From NCBI GenBank assembly GCA_965223695.1, contig CBDCXJ010000025.1, positions 1 to 64,000 of the forward strand: 64,000 nucleotides of DNA, written 5' to 3'. Below, one piece after another: positions 47,500-55,725 of this stretch. Origin of the DNA: JAUVPB01 sp965223695. GTDB lineage: Bacteria > Actinomycetota > Thermoleophilia > Gaiellales > Gaiellaceae. The notes below the pieces were generated by a model. It was not told the DNA's origin. It did not search any database and was given only the letters and a program-made list of their open reading frames with translations. Position 1 is the first letter of the stretch; every line of letters begins with the position of its first letter. Both the position numbers and the translations under genes were made by a program.

Positions 47500-48252
47500 A
47501 TGCTACGGCGCATCTGGGGCTACCTAAAGACACTTTTCCGCATGAAGGCCGAGGCGGCGATGGACCCCGCCATCGAGATCGAGCAGGCCATCGGAGATGC
47601 TCGCAAGAGCGACCAAGCGCTGCGCGGCCAGGCGGCGAAGGTAATCGCCCATCGCACCCAGCTCGAGCAAAAGATCGAGAATTCGGCCGACACCGTGGGA
47701 GAGGCGCGAGAAGCCGCCAAGCAGGCGTTGCTGAAGGCCGACGCGGCGACCAAGTCGGCTGATTCTGCGGGCGCCGACAAGTGGACGTCCGCCGCGCAGA
47801 GCCTCGCGATGAAGCTTCAGGCCTCCGAAGGGAACCTCGAGAGCCTCAAAGAGCAGTACGGCATCGCCGTCGAGCAGGCCGACGAGGCGAAGTCGGCGGT
47901 TCAGCAGAATGCGATGCGCCTGCAGGAGCTCGTCGCGAAGCGGATCGAGCTGCTCGGCCAGCTCGAGCAGGCCAAGATGCAGGAGACGGTCAACGAGGCG
48001 GTCGACTCGATGTCGTCGACGCTAGAGACCGACTCGCCGAGCCTGCAGCGTGTCGAAGACAAGATTCAGGAGCGGCTCGCGCGCGCCAAGGCGAACGCCG
48101 AGCTACGTGAAGCCTCACCCGAGGGCGCCGAAGCCGAGCTGCGTGAGGCCGTGTCCCTCTCGAAGGCCGACGACAAGCTCTCCGAGCTCCGAGCCGAGCT
48201 GGGGATCGAAGCGCCGGCACCAACACCAGAGCTCGAGCGCCCGACGGCCTAG
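47500..48252 (+). CDS. PspA/IM30 (phage-shock) family protein
   Basis: 250 aa, almost entirely coiled coil. N-terminal amphipathic helix MLRRIWGYLKTLFRMKAEAAMDPAIEIEQAIGDAR binds stressed membranes in the family; the rest forms long helices (ESLKEQYGIAVEQADEAKSAVQQNAMRLQELVAKRIELLGQLEQAKMQETVNEAVDSM). Good ribosome site (AAGGGAGG) ahead of the ATG. Follows the TPM gene on the same strand, a common pairing. Its TAG overlaps the convergent ABC permease stop. Confidence 0.88.
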   Translation: MLRRIWGYLKTLFRMKAEAAMDPAIEIEQAIGDARKSDQALRGQAAKVIAHRTQLEQKIENSADTVGEAREAAKQALLKADAATKSADSAGADKWTSAAQSLAMKLQASEGNLESLKEQYGIAVEQADEAKSAVQQNAMRLQELVAKRIELLGQLEQAKMQETVNEAVDSMSSTLETDSPSLQRVEDKIQERLARAKANAELREASPEGAEAELREAVSLSKADDKLSELRAELGIEAPAPTPELERPTA

Positions 48253-49037
48253 CCGGCGCGCTCGGCGGATCGCAGTCCGCCGCGCGCCCAGAGCGCGAAG
48301 ACGACAACGAGAGCGGCCGCCAGTCCGAACGCGAGGCCGGTTTCCGTCGGGCTGCCGACGAGGAGGCCACGGCCGGCCTCGAGAAAAGCCGTCGCCGGAT
48401 TGAAGCGCGCGATGCTATGGATCCAGCCCTCGAGCACGTCGAGCGGCACGTAGACGGGCGAGAGAAACAGCACCAGGAACACCGGGGTCTGCATCAGCGG
48501 CCCCGCCTGGACGGTGCGAAGCCGCATCGCAATGCCGGCAGCAAACAGGACGAACGCGAAGTTGATCAGCAGCGCGAGCGCGTAGAGACCGGCCACGCCG
48601 GCACCACCGGGCACGGTCATTCCGGCGGCGAACGCCACCACCGTGACAATCGCTGCGGTGAACAACCAGCGGACGAGCCCTGCGATCGCGTAGCCGGCGA
48701 TGATCCCTACTCGGTTGGGAGCCCCGAGCAGCAGCCGCCGAGCGAAGCCGTCTTCGAAGTCTCGAGCGATTGCCAGCCCCGTGAAGACACCGCCGAACGA
48801 CGCAGTCTGGACGAGCACGAACACGTACTGAAACCCTTCGTACCCGGCCTCGAAGTCGAACCCGGGCAGGTCGATCAGCGCACCGAGGGCTCCCGTGAAC
48901 GCCGTGAAGAACAGCATCGGAAAGACCAGGCTCGGCACGTAGTACATCGGGTGCGAGAAGTGGTTGTGGAGATTGCGCCAGGCGATGGTCCGGGCGACCG
49001 CCCCAAAACCCCCGCCGCGTCGGGTGGCGCGAGCCAT
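48249..49037 (-). CDS. ABC-2 type transporter permease (DrrB-like)
   Basis: 262 aa from the ATG at 49037, overlapping the upstream permease stop (ATGA). Six hydrophobic segments (MYYVPSLVFPMLFFTAFTGAL, IAGYAIAGLVRWLFTAAIVTVVAFAAG, LYALALLINFAFVLFAAGIAMRL, PVFLVLFLSPVYVPLDVLEGW). The LSPVYVPLDVLEGWIHSIARFNPATAFLEAGR motif is typical of drug-export ABC-2 permeases. Partner of the ATPase at 49810-50790. Confidence 0.9.
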   Translation of the reverse strand: MARATRRGGGFGAVARTIAWRNLHNHFSHPMYYVPSLVFPMLFFTAFTGALGALIDLPGFDFEAGYEGFQYVFVLVQTASFGGVFTGLAIARDFEDGFARRLLLGAPNRVGIIAGYAIAGLVRWLFTAAIVTVVAFAAGMTVPGGAGVAGLYALALLINFAFVLFAAGIAMRLRTVQAGPLMQTPVFLVLFLSPVYVPLDVLEGWIHSIARFNPATAFLEAGRGLLVGSPTETGLAFGLAAALVVVFALWARGGLRSAERAG

Positions 49038-49813
49038 CAACTGCGCTCCAGTCGCGTGCGTAGCGCGACGATCGCGCCGCCGACCCCGACGATCAGGATC
49101 GCCGCAGCCAGGCCGCAGCCAAGCAGCAGCGCCTGGGCGTCCCAGCCATCGATGATGACGCTTCGAAGGCTCTCGATCAGGTACGAGACCGGGTTGATGG
49201 TGGCGATGATCCGAAACCACTCGGCGTCCATCAGGTTGCGGGGCATGTTCATCGACGAGAGAAAGAGCCCCGCGAAGACGAGGGGGAAGATGCCCTGGAT
49301 CGCTTCTCCGGATCCGGTGCGCACCGCCAGCAGCGCTCCGACACCCGCGAACCCGACCGAGACGAAGAGTGAGAAGGCAAGAATCACGACGGCACCGGCA
49401 ACGCCTGTCTGGATGCTTGCGCCGGCCGCGAGCCCGGCACCGAGGAATACGACCGCCTGTACCACGGCGATGAAGACGACACCGGCCAGCTGACCGAAGA
49501 TCAGCGCCACCGTGTGGACCGGGGTCAGAGCCAGGCGGTTGAGGAAACCGGTCTGGATGTCCTTCGCCAGGTCCGTGCCCCCGTTCATCGTTGCGAAGAC
49601 GGCCCCTTGCAGGAACGCGAACGCCAGCGCGAAGTCGAGAAACGACTCGGTCGGGAATCCCTCGATCTCGGTGGCGCCACGAAGACCGCCCGTGTTCACG
49701 GCGAGCAGGATGAGCGGGAACAGAAGCGGGGGAACCACGCTCGCCGGCTGCCGAAGTGTTCGCCCGATCGAGCGCCGGCTGAGGACCGCAATCTGTCGCA
49801 AGAGCTCCCTCAC
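49037..49813 (-). CDS. ABC-2 type transporter permease
   Basis: 258 aa, six hydrophobic segments (VVPPLLFPLILLAVNTGGL, FALAFAFLQGAVFATMNGG, GVVFIAVVQAVVFLGAGLAAGA, GIFPLVFAGLFLSSMNMPRNLMDAEWFRIIATINPVSYLIESLRS). Overlaps the ATPase stop by 4 nt and the second permease start. Likely the heterodimer partner in a DrrAB-type exporter. Confidence 0.9.
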   Translation of the reverse strand: MRELLRQIAVLSRRSIGRTLRQPASVVPPLLFPLILLAVNTGGLRGATEIEGFPTESFLDFALAFAFLQGAVFATMNGGTDLAKDIQTGFLNRLALTPVHTVALIFGQLAGVVFIAVVQAVVFLGAGLAAGASIQTGVAGAVVILAFSLFVSVGFAGVGALLAVRTGSGEAIQGIFPLVFAGLFLSSMNMPRNLMDAEWFRIIATINPVSYLIESLRSVIIDGWDAQALLLGCGLAAAILIVGVGGAIVALRTRLERS

Positions 49814-50790
49814 CTCGACTCTTCCCCATCCTGCTCGTCGGCGGCCCCCTCCAGCGAACGGCCTGTCTTCTCGAGGAACACGTCGTCGAGAGTCGGCGCG
49901 TTCAGACGCAGCTGCGCAACACGCAACTGCGCCCGATCGAGTGCGCGCACGACGTCAGCGAGCTCACTCTCGCCGCCACGCAGACGCACGGCGACGCGCT
50001 GGTTTGTGCCGGGCACGCTTTCCCCGAACGCCCTCAGCACCTCGGCGGTGGCGTCGCGGTCGTCCTGGTCGGCCGGGGTGACCTCGACCGAGGGCTGCCC
50101 GATCTCGTCCTTGAGCGCCTGCGGCGTTCCCTCGGCGACGATACGGCCGCGGTCGATGATTCCGACACGGTCGGCGAGCGCATCCGCCTCCTCGAGGTAC
50201 TGCGTTGTGAGCAAGACCGTCACGCCCTCGTCTCGCGCAAGGCGGGCGACCTCGTCCCACAGCGCGGTGCGACTCTGCGGATCGAGGCCGGTAGTTGGCT
50301 CATCGAGGAAGAGAATCGAGGGCCGGTGCACGAGCGCCAGCGCGAGATCGAGGCGGCGCTTCATCCCGCCCGAGTAGCCGCGGACGCGCCTGTCGGCGGC
50401 TTCGACGAGCCCTACCCGCTCGATCAGCTCGTCGCCACGCTGCTTGCGCTCGCGCCGCGGGAGGCCGTGCAGGCCGGTCTGGACGCGCATATGCTCCCGC
50501 GCCGTCAGCAGCGGGTCGAGGGCCGCTTCCTGGAGCGCAGCGCCTATCGAGCCTCGAACCTCGCGGCCCTGCGTCGCAACGTCGTAGCCGGCGACTCGAG
50601 CGGTGCCGCTCGTCGGCGGCAGAAGCGTTGTCAGTACGAGAACGGTGGTCGACTTGCCGGCGCCGTTGGGCCCGAGGAACCCGTAGACCTCGCCCGGCGC
50701 GACCTGCAGGTCGATTCCGTCAATCGCCCGGGGACCCTTCGGGAACTCCTTGACGAGCGTCGCGACCTCGATTCCGTGTTGGTCGACCAC
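49810..50790 (-). CDS. ABC transporter ATP-binding protein (DrrA-like)
   Basis: 326 aa. Walker A FLGPNGAGKSTTVLVL, Q-loop (GAALQEAALDPLLTAREHM), signature YSGGMKRRLDLALALVHRP, Walker B ILFLDEPTTGLDP, H-loop segment replaced by LLTTQYLEEADAL (Gln at the usual His-switch region, as in DrrA-type proteins). The C-terminal extension ends NAPTLDDVFLEKTGRSLEG, the DrrA/CcmA hallmark. First gene of an ATPase-permease-permease operon for export of an unknown compound. Confidence 0.93.
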   Translation of the reverse strand: MVDQHGIEVATLVKEFPKGPRAIDGIDLQVAPGEVYGFLGPNGAGKSTTVLVLTTLLPPTSGTARVAGYDVATQGREVRGSIGAALQEAALDPLLTAREHMRVQTGLHGLPRRERKQRGDELIERVGLVEAADRRVRGYSGGMKRRLDLALALVHRPSILFLDEPTTGLDPQSRTALWDEVARLARDEGVTVLLTTQYLEEADALADRVGIIDRGRIVAEGTPQALKDEIGQPSVEVTPADQDDRDATAEVLRAFGESVPGTNQRVAVRLRGGESELADVVRALDRAQLRVAQLRLNAPTLDDVFLEKTGRSLEGAADEQDGEESR

Positions 50791-50863
50791 CCGAGCAAGT
50801 GTGCTCGACGCGTCGGAGCGGGCGACGCGTGAACCGGCGAGCGCCTTGCCGGCGCCCGCTTGC

Positions 50864-51388
50864 TTAGCCCGCCGCCGGCTGCGTCAGTCGCGCGACGATC
50901 TCGTCGAACGACGCGTCCGCGAGGGTCTCGACCTCGGCGTCCGAGAGCAGCTGAACCGGGTGCGGCACCAGCGTCATGCGCAGATCGGGCATGCCGAGCG
51001 TGTGAGCCTGTTCGAGCGCTTCGTCGATAAACGGTTCCGTGCCGACTCCAGCCGTCGTCACGCCGCGCCGCTCGAGCCTCACCAGGTCGTGCACACTGCA
51101 CGACACACAGGACCCTCAGTCGGCGAGCGCCTCGACCACGATGTTGGCATCGCGGGCGATTTCCTCGATCAGATCCTGCGGCGCCGGTCTCGCGAAGGTG
51201 GGCTTGACGTGGCGAGTCGTCGTCGCGCCCATTTCTCTTAGCCTGTGCTCGAGCCGATCGAGGTACTCGGCGCCGCGGCGCTTGGAGATGTCGAGGAGGG
51301 CGACTCGAGCACCGACGAGGCTCCGCGGGCGCGGAGCCAGCGGCGCGGGCTTCTCGACTCGATCGTCAAGCGGGCTTACGTACTCCAT
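50864..51388 (-). CDS. UGSC-family selenoprotein (selenocysteine at UGA)
   Basis: 174 aa with UGA (51116-51118) read as selenocysteine, residue 91: NIVVEALAD-U-GSCVSCSVHDLV. The U-G-S-C motif is the name-giving signature of this family, which occurs with Sec or Cys. The frame continues after the UGA for 83 residues with family-like sequence (GVTTAGVGTEPFIDEALEQAHTLGMPDLRMTLVPHPVQ). A perfect hairpin (51086-51104) lies 11 nt after the UGA. The N-terminal half (GARVALLDISKRRGAEYLDRLEHRLREMG) is Rossmann-like. The biochemical role is unknown. Its start overlaps the end of the thioredoxin-like partner by 13 nt. Confidence 0.92.
51086..51104 (-). promoter_or_regulatory. SECIS-type hairpin of the UGSC selenoprotein
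   Basis: On the minus strand GTCGTGCA-GTG-TGCACGAC: a perfect stem, readable as 6 bp plus a 7-nt loop CAGTGTG, starting 11 nt after the UGA. Distance, size and a G-containing apical loop agree with bacterial SECIS elements recognised by SelB. Confidence 0.75.
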
Positions 51389-52878
51389 TCGTCCTCCCTC
51401 TCGATCACGCGGGTCAGGAGCGCCGCGTCCATGCTCATGCTCGGCCCAATCACGGCCGAGAAGCGCCCGGCCTCACCACCGGCGACGCTGATCTGGATCC
51501 GATCGGGTGTCGGCCACTTCGGGATCAGCTCGTCGGCGGGCGCGGCCTCGACGATCGGCGTCGTCTCCCCGCGCTTGAGCTCGCCGGCAGACCGGCGCAC
51601 CTCGTCGAAGATCGCCTGGCGTAGCTCGCCTTTCGACCAGCCGGCCTCGGCGAACATCCGTGCGTGCTCGGGCCCGAGCACGAAGAGTGAGTTGGCATCC
51701 ATCGGCCACATGAAGGGGCTCCATCCGTTGGACGCGCCCCAGCCGATCGTCATGGCGAGCTGCTCGGCAGAAGTCGAGCGGTGATCCGAGATCGAGGCGG
51801 GCGCATCACCGGCGAGCACGCTCACCGTCGAGTCGGCCGGCTGGTACCCACGCTCGACGTGGAAGGGCTCCCACGGGCTCTCCTCCTCGTTCTCGGCAAT
51901 GCAGAACGACAACTTGCCGGGATGCCCGAGTGTCGCCCGGTCGAGCGAGCTCGGCGACGCGCCGCCGGTGAGATGCACGAGCAGTCGGACAGCACGCCCG
52001 ACGCTGAGGTTGGCTCGCGTTCCGGGCGCCAGGGCGCCCATACCGCTGTTGAAGCCGAGCTCGTCACGGATTGGGCCGTTGACGATCAGGATCTGCCCGG
52101 GCGGTGACGTCGTGACGGCCTGGCCATGAATGTTGAAGGCCGGGTCGAGGACACAGGCCGCCGCGGCGAGGACGACCGGGAAGTAGTCGGGTCGACAGCC
52201 GGCGAGCACCGCGCACGCGGCGACGCGCTCGATCGTCGCCTCGCCCATCCCGGGCGGCACGGGGCCGAGCGTCGCCGAGCCGTCGCGGCCGGCAAGCATG
52301 CGCTCCACGGCAGCCGGGGTTGGCGGCACGACCGGGAGCCCATCGGTCCAGCCGCGCTCGAACATCTCCTCGAGGGCCTCGGCCGGATCTATCTCGCCGG
52401 CAATCTCGGCAGGTGCGACGGCGCGCGACGCGCATCCGGGCTTCCAGCGAGGCTCGTCCTCGCCGAGCTCCACGCCGAGCATCTGCTCGAGGGCCTCGGC
52501 GTTCCATCCCTCGAGGCGATTCGTGACCTCCAGGTCAGCTCCGACCTCGACGATGGTCGGGACGGTCTCGACGCGATACAGCTCCGAGACAGAGAAGGGC
52601 GGCTCCTGAGCCAGGACCAGCGCGTCGACCCCGTGTGTACGTGCGAGCCGCGCAGCCGCTGCCGGGTTCTCCTCGGCCACGACGACGAGTCTCGTTCCGG
52701 CCTCGGCAAGTGACGAGCAGTGCGGCCCGAGCCGCCGCAGGGTCAGACGGGCCGTCGGGCAGTCGCCATGGGCGAACACGAGCACGACGCGCCGGCACGC
52801 GTCGGAGCCGGCCAGCTCGGCGAGGCGCACCGGTGACGCATCGACGGAAGGAAGCGCGAAGTCGGGCGCGGCGCTCAA
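51376..52878 (-). CDS. Thioredoxin-like/conserved-domain fusion partner of the UGSC protein
   Basis: 500 aa. Residues 1-~150 look like a peroxiredoxin/thioredoxin domain (DFALPSVDASPVRLAELAG, VVLVFAHGDCPTARLTLRRLGP, VETVPTIVEVGADLEV with a cis-Pro-type VPT). The CxxC position reads CPTA, leaving one Cys. From ~165 a second, unrecognised conserved domain begins at ALEEMFERGWTDGLPVVPPTPAAVERMLAG and includes PGMGEATIERVAACAVLAGCRPDYFPVVLAA and HPGKLSFCIAENEEESPWEPFHVERG. Overlaps the UGSC gene at one end and the flavoprotein gene at the other, so the three are one operon. Probably works with the selenoprotein in an unknown redox reaction. Confidence 0.75.
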   Translation of the reverse strand: MSAAPDFALPSVDASPVRLAELAGSDACRRVVLVFAHGDCPTARLTLRRLGPHCSSLAEAGTRLVVVAEENPAAAARLARTHGVDALVLAQEPPFSVSELYRVETVPTIVEVGADLEVTNRLEGWNAEALEQMLGVELGEDEPRWKPGCASRAVAPAEIAGEIDPAEALEEMFERGWTDGLPVVPPTPAAVERMLAGRDGSATLGPVPPGMGEATIERVAACAVLAGCRPDYFPVVLAAAACVLDPAFNIHGQAVTTSPPGQILIVNGPIRDELGFNSGMGALAPGTRANLSVGRAVRLLVHLTGGASPSSLDRATLGHPGKLSFCIAENEEESPWEPFHVERGYQPADSTVSVLAGDAPASISDHRSTSAEQLAMTIGWGASNGWSPFMWPMDANSLFVLGPEHARMFAEAGWSKGELRQAIFDEVRRSAGELKRGETTPIVEAAPADELIPKWPTPDRIQISVAGGEAGRFSAVIGPSMSMDAALLTRVIEREDEWST

Positions 52879-53510
52879 TACATCCGCGTCCGGTAGTCCT
52901 CCTCGGCGATCTCGTCGATCTCGTCCGCCTGCATGTCGGGAGGCTTGACCTGGTCGCGAATCATCTGCCCGATTGACGGCAGCTCGCCTCGTTCAACGTG
53001 CTTCTCCGGATCCCAGAGGCTCGAGCGGCGGAAGGCCTTCGCGCAGTGGACGAACGCCTCCTCGACGTTGACGATGATCGCGAGCTTGGGAGCCTTGCCT
53101 TTCACGGCCATGTCGTCGAGCAGGCTCTCGTCGTCGGTGATCGTTGCGCTTCCGTTGACGCGGAGCGTCTCCTCAACGCCGGGAACGATGAAGAGCATCC
53201 CCACCCTGCCCGTCTCGAGAACGTTGATCAGCGAGTCGGCGAGCTTGTTCCCCGGACGCTCGGGAACCGCGAGCGTGTGATCGTCGAGCACCTGGACGAA
53301 CCCGGCCGGATCGCCGCGTGGGCTGACGTCGGCACGGCCATCGCTACCGGTCGTGCCCAGTGCGACGAACGGCGAGCGCTCGATGAACGCACGACAGTGG
53401 GCATCGAGCGACGTCTGCACCTTCAACTCAACGAGCTCCATCGGATCGCCAACGACCTCGCGCACCTCGGCTGCGCTCATCGCGCGCAGCGCTGTCTCGA
53501 CCTCGCCCAT
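52875..53510 (-). CDS. PPOX-class flavin/F420-binding protein
   Basis: 211 aa, pyridoxamine 5'-phosphate oxidase-like split barrel: CRAFIERSPFVALGTTGSDGRADVSPRGDPAGFVQVLDDHTLAVPERPGNKLADSLINVLETGRVGMLFIVPGVEETLRVNGSATI. Resembles the MSMEG_1061-type FMN-dependent subgroup. First gene of the flavoprotein-thioredoxin-UGSC operon; 134 nt divergent from the selenocysteine peroxiredoxin-like gene. Cofactor and substrate are not determined. Confidence 0.88.
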   Translation of the reverse strand: MGEVETALRAMSAAEVREVVGDPMELVELKVQTSLDAHCRAFIERSPFVALGTTGSDGRADVSPRGDPAGFVQVLDDHTLAVPERPGNKLADSLINVLETGRVGMLFIVPGVEETLRVNGSATITDDESLLDDMAVKGKAPKLAIIVNVEEAFVHCAKAFRRSSLWDPEKHVERGELPSIGQMIRDQVKPPDMQADEIDEIAEEDYRTRMY

Positions 53511-53644
53511 CGCGTCCTCCTGCCCTGGCCTTCAGACACGGTATCGCAGCGCCGGCCGTGCATTCCATCTGCCAATCCATCCGCCAAGACAACCCCGCGT
53601 GTGCCAAGCTATCGCGAGCGCCCAAGCGAGAGAAAGGAGCCAGT

Positions 53645-54376
53645 GTGGCTGGCCCCCAAACACCGGCGATGCTCCAGGAACAGCTCGACACCTTCGCGGC
53701 CGAGTCGAGCGCGTCGCGAGCCGACGACGTCAACGCAGCCCTGACCGGAACCGCCGAGCTTCTGCGCGCCGACGGCGCGATCGATCGAGCCCTCGGCGTC
53801 GGCGCGACCGCGCCCGACTTCGCGCTGCCGAACGCGCTCGGAGTCAACGTCTCGCTCGGCGGACTGCTCGAGCGTGGCCCGGTCGTACTCGCCTGGTATC
53901 GCGGCGGCTGGTGACCGTACTGCAGCCTGCAGATGCGGGCGTACCAGGCCGTGTTGCCTGAGATGGAGAAGTACAGCGCGAGCCTCGTCGCGATCTCACC
54001 CGAGCTTCCAGACAATTCGCTCACGTTTCAGGAGAAGAACGAGCTCGGCTTCGAAGTGCTGAGCGACCGCGGAAACGCCGTCGCGCGCGACTATGGGCTC
54101 GTGTTCACCCTCGACGACGCCGCCGCCACGGTTTTCAAGGACGCGTTCAGCCTGTTCCTGCCCGAGAGGAACGGCGACAACTCCTGGGAGCTGCCGATCC
54201 CGGCGACGTACGTGGTCGACCAGGATCGCGTCATCGCGCTCGCCTTCGTCGAGCCCGACTACACGAAACGGGTCGAGCCCGAGGCGTCGCTCGAGACACT
54301 GGCCGCGCTTTCTGTCCGAGCTCGAGAAGCTCGAGCTGGGAGCGAAGTAGCACGGGGGAAAAGCTCCCGCTACTAG
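53645..54376 (+). CDS. Selenocysteine-containing AhpC/TSA-like redoxin
   Basis: 243 aa from a GTG at 53645 (AAAGGAG 8 nt upstream). UGA (53912-53914) is read as selenocysteine at residue 90: VVLAWYRGGW-U-PYCSLQMRAYQAVL, where homologues have YRGGWCPYCNLQLRALQ. The UGA thus replaces the first Cys of CxxC. The thioredoxin-fold sequence continues past it (LVAISPELPDNSLTFQEKNELGFEVLSDRGNAVARDYGLVF; LPIPATYVVDQDRVIALAFVEPDYTKRVEP). Upstream: APDFALPNALGVNVSLGGLLERGPVV, the redoxin start. Likely reduces peroxides or thiol substrates in the cytoplasm. Confidence 0.92.
53917..53944 (+). promoter_or_regulatory. Possible SECIS hairpin of the redoxin selenoprotein
   Basis: 3' of the UGA, GTAC (53917-53920) can pair with GTAC (53941-53944) and GCC (53925-53927) with GGC (53938-53940), around a loop with several G residues. 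Weaker than the UGSC hairpin. Confidence 0.35.
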
Positions 54377-54385
54377 GTTGCCGGC

Positions 54386-55684
54386 TTAGACAAGCGCGCT
54401 CGCCTGGACGAACGCGGCGTCTAGCATCTCGGCGGCGCGGTCGAGCTGCTCTTCCGTGGTGGAGAACGGGATCGTGAAGCGGAAGACAGAGCCGGCGCGC
54501 CGGACGCTGAAGAGGAGCCCGGCGTCGAGGCAGTTCTTGCCAACCGCCCGCCCGAGATCGCCCGCCGGAGAGCCGTCCGGCATGCCGAGCTCGATGCCCT
54601 GAAGGACTCCGCGCCCGCGGATGTCGGCGATCGCATCGTGCTCTGATGCGAGCCGCTCGAGATGCCCTCGCCAGAGCGCGCCAAGCTCGGCGCTGCGGGC
54701 GACGAGCCCATCCTCTTCGATCACGTCGAGCGTCACGATCGCGGCGGTGCAGGCGAGCGGATCGGCCGAGTGCGAGTGGGCATAGATGAAGCCGGCGTCG
54801 ATCGCGCGTTGCTCGACATCGTCGCTCGTCACGACGGCCGAGATCGGGATGCCGCCGCCGAAGTGCTTCGAGACGGTCAGGATGTCCGGGACGACGCCGT
54901 CGTGCTCGAAGCCCCACATCGTCCCGAGCTTGGCCAGCCCGGTCTGGCTCTCGTCGAGGATGAGCAGTGCCCCGCGCGCGTGGCACGCCTCCTTGACGCG
55001 CGCCAGCCAGCCGTCGGGCGGGACGATCACGCCCCCGGCCGAGGGGAGCGGCTCGGTGATGATCGCCGCGAGCGAACCGCCCGTCTCGGTGTCGAGCACC
55101 TCGAGCGAGCCGTCGAGACACGCCAGCTCGCAGTCCGGGAACGTGTGGCGGATGGGGCAGCGGAAGCAGTAGGGCGCCATCAGCGCAAAGTTCCCAGGAG
55201 CCGGCGGCGAGTGGCGCTCACCCCAGACGGCGTAGCTCAGCGTCCGCGGGAGCTCCGAGAACCCGTGGAAGGAGACGTGCGGGCTCGCCACCTCGTAGCG
55301 GCCAGTGGCCGCCTTTGCGACGCCCATCGCCGCTTCGGTCGCGTCGGAGCCAGAGAGCCCGAAGAACGCGCGCCCGAGCCCGTCGGGAAAGGTCATGCCC
55401 AGGCGCTCGGCTAGCTCGATCTCGGCGGTGTTGTAGAAGTGCGCGCTCGCGTGGACCAGCTTGCGCGCGGCCGCCGCCACCGCCTCAGCGATCCGTGGGT
55501 GGCTGTGACCGAGAACGCCGCAGATCTGCCCCGAGTTGAAGTCGAGATACTCGTTCCCCTCGACGTCCCAGAGCAGCGAGCCTTCGCCGCGCTCGAAGAC
55601 CGGACCGTCCCAGTGGGGTCCTTCGAGGCGGGCGCGGAAGCACCAGCGCCGCGCCTTCTCGAGCCATTCCTGTTCGGAGGGCAT
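54386..55684 (-). CDS. Class III PLP-dependent aminotransferase
   Basis: 432 aa. FERGEGSLLWDVEGNEYLDFNSGQICGVLGHSHPRIAEAV at the N-terminus, AFFGLSGSDATEAAMGVAKAATGRYEVASPHVSFHG, ALLILDESQTGLAKLGTMWGFEHDGVVPDILTVSKHFGGGIPISAVV (the K in TVSKHFGG should bind PLP), and a C-terminal FSTTEEQLDRAAEML. Related to 2,2-dialkylglycine decarboxylase/omega-amino acid transaminases. The amino donor is not identifiable from sequence. Converges on the redoxin gene with a 9-nt gap. Confidence 0.9.
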   Translation of the reverse strand: MPSEQEWLEKARRWCFRARLEGPHWDGPVFERGEGSLLWDVEGNEYLDFNSGQICGVLGHSHPRIAEAVAAAARKLVHASAHFYNTAEIELAERLGMTFPDGLGRAFFGLSGSDATEAAMGVAKAATGRYEVASPHVSFHGFSELPRTLSYAVWGERHSPPAPGNFALMAPYCFRCPIRHTFPDCELACLDGSLEVLDTETGGSLAAIITEPLPSAGGVIVPPDGWLARVKEACHARGALLILDESQTGLAKLGTMWGFEHDGVVPDILTVSKHFGGGIPISAVVTSDDVEQRAIDAGFIYAHSHSADPLACTAAIVTLDVIEEDGLVARSAELGALWRGHLERLASEHDAIADIRGRGVLQGIELGMPDGSPAGDLGRAVGKNCLDAGLLFSVRRAGSVFRFTIPFSTTEEQLDRAAEMLDAAFVQASALV

Positions 55685-55725
55685 CAGCGGTGGGCCCAGT
55701 GCGGGGCGTCTGTCGAGTCAACCAT

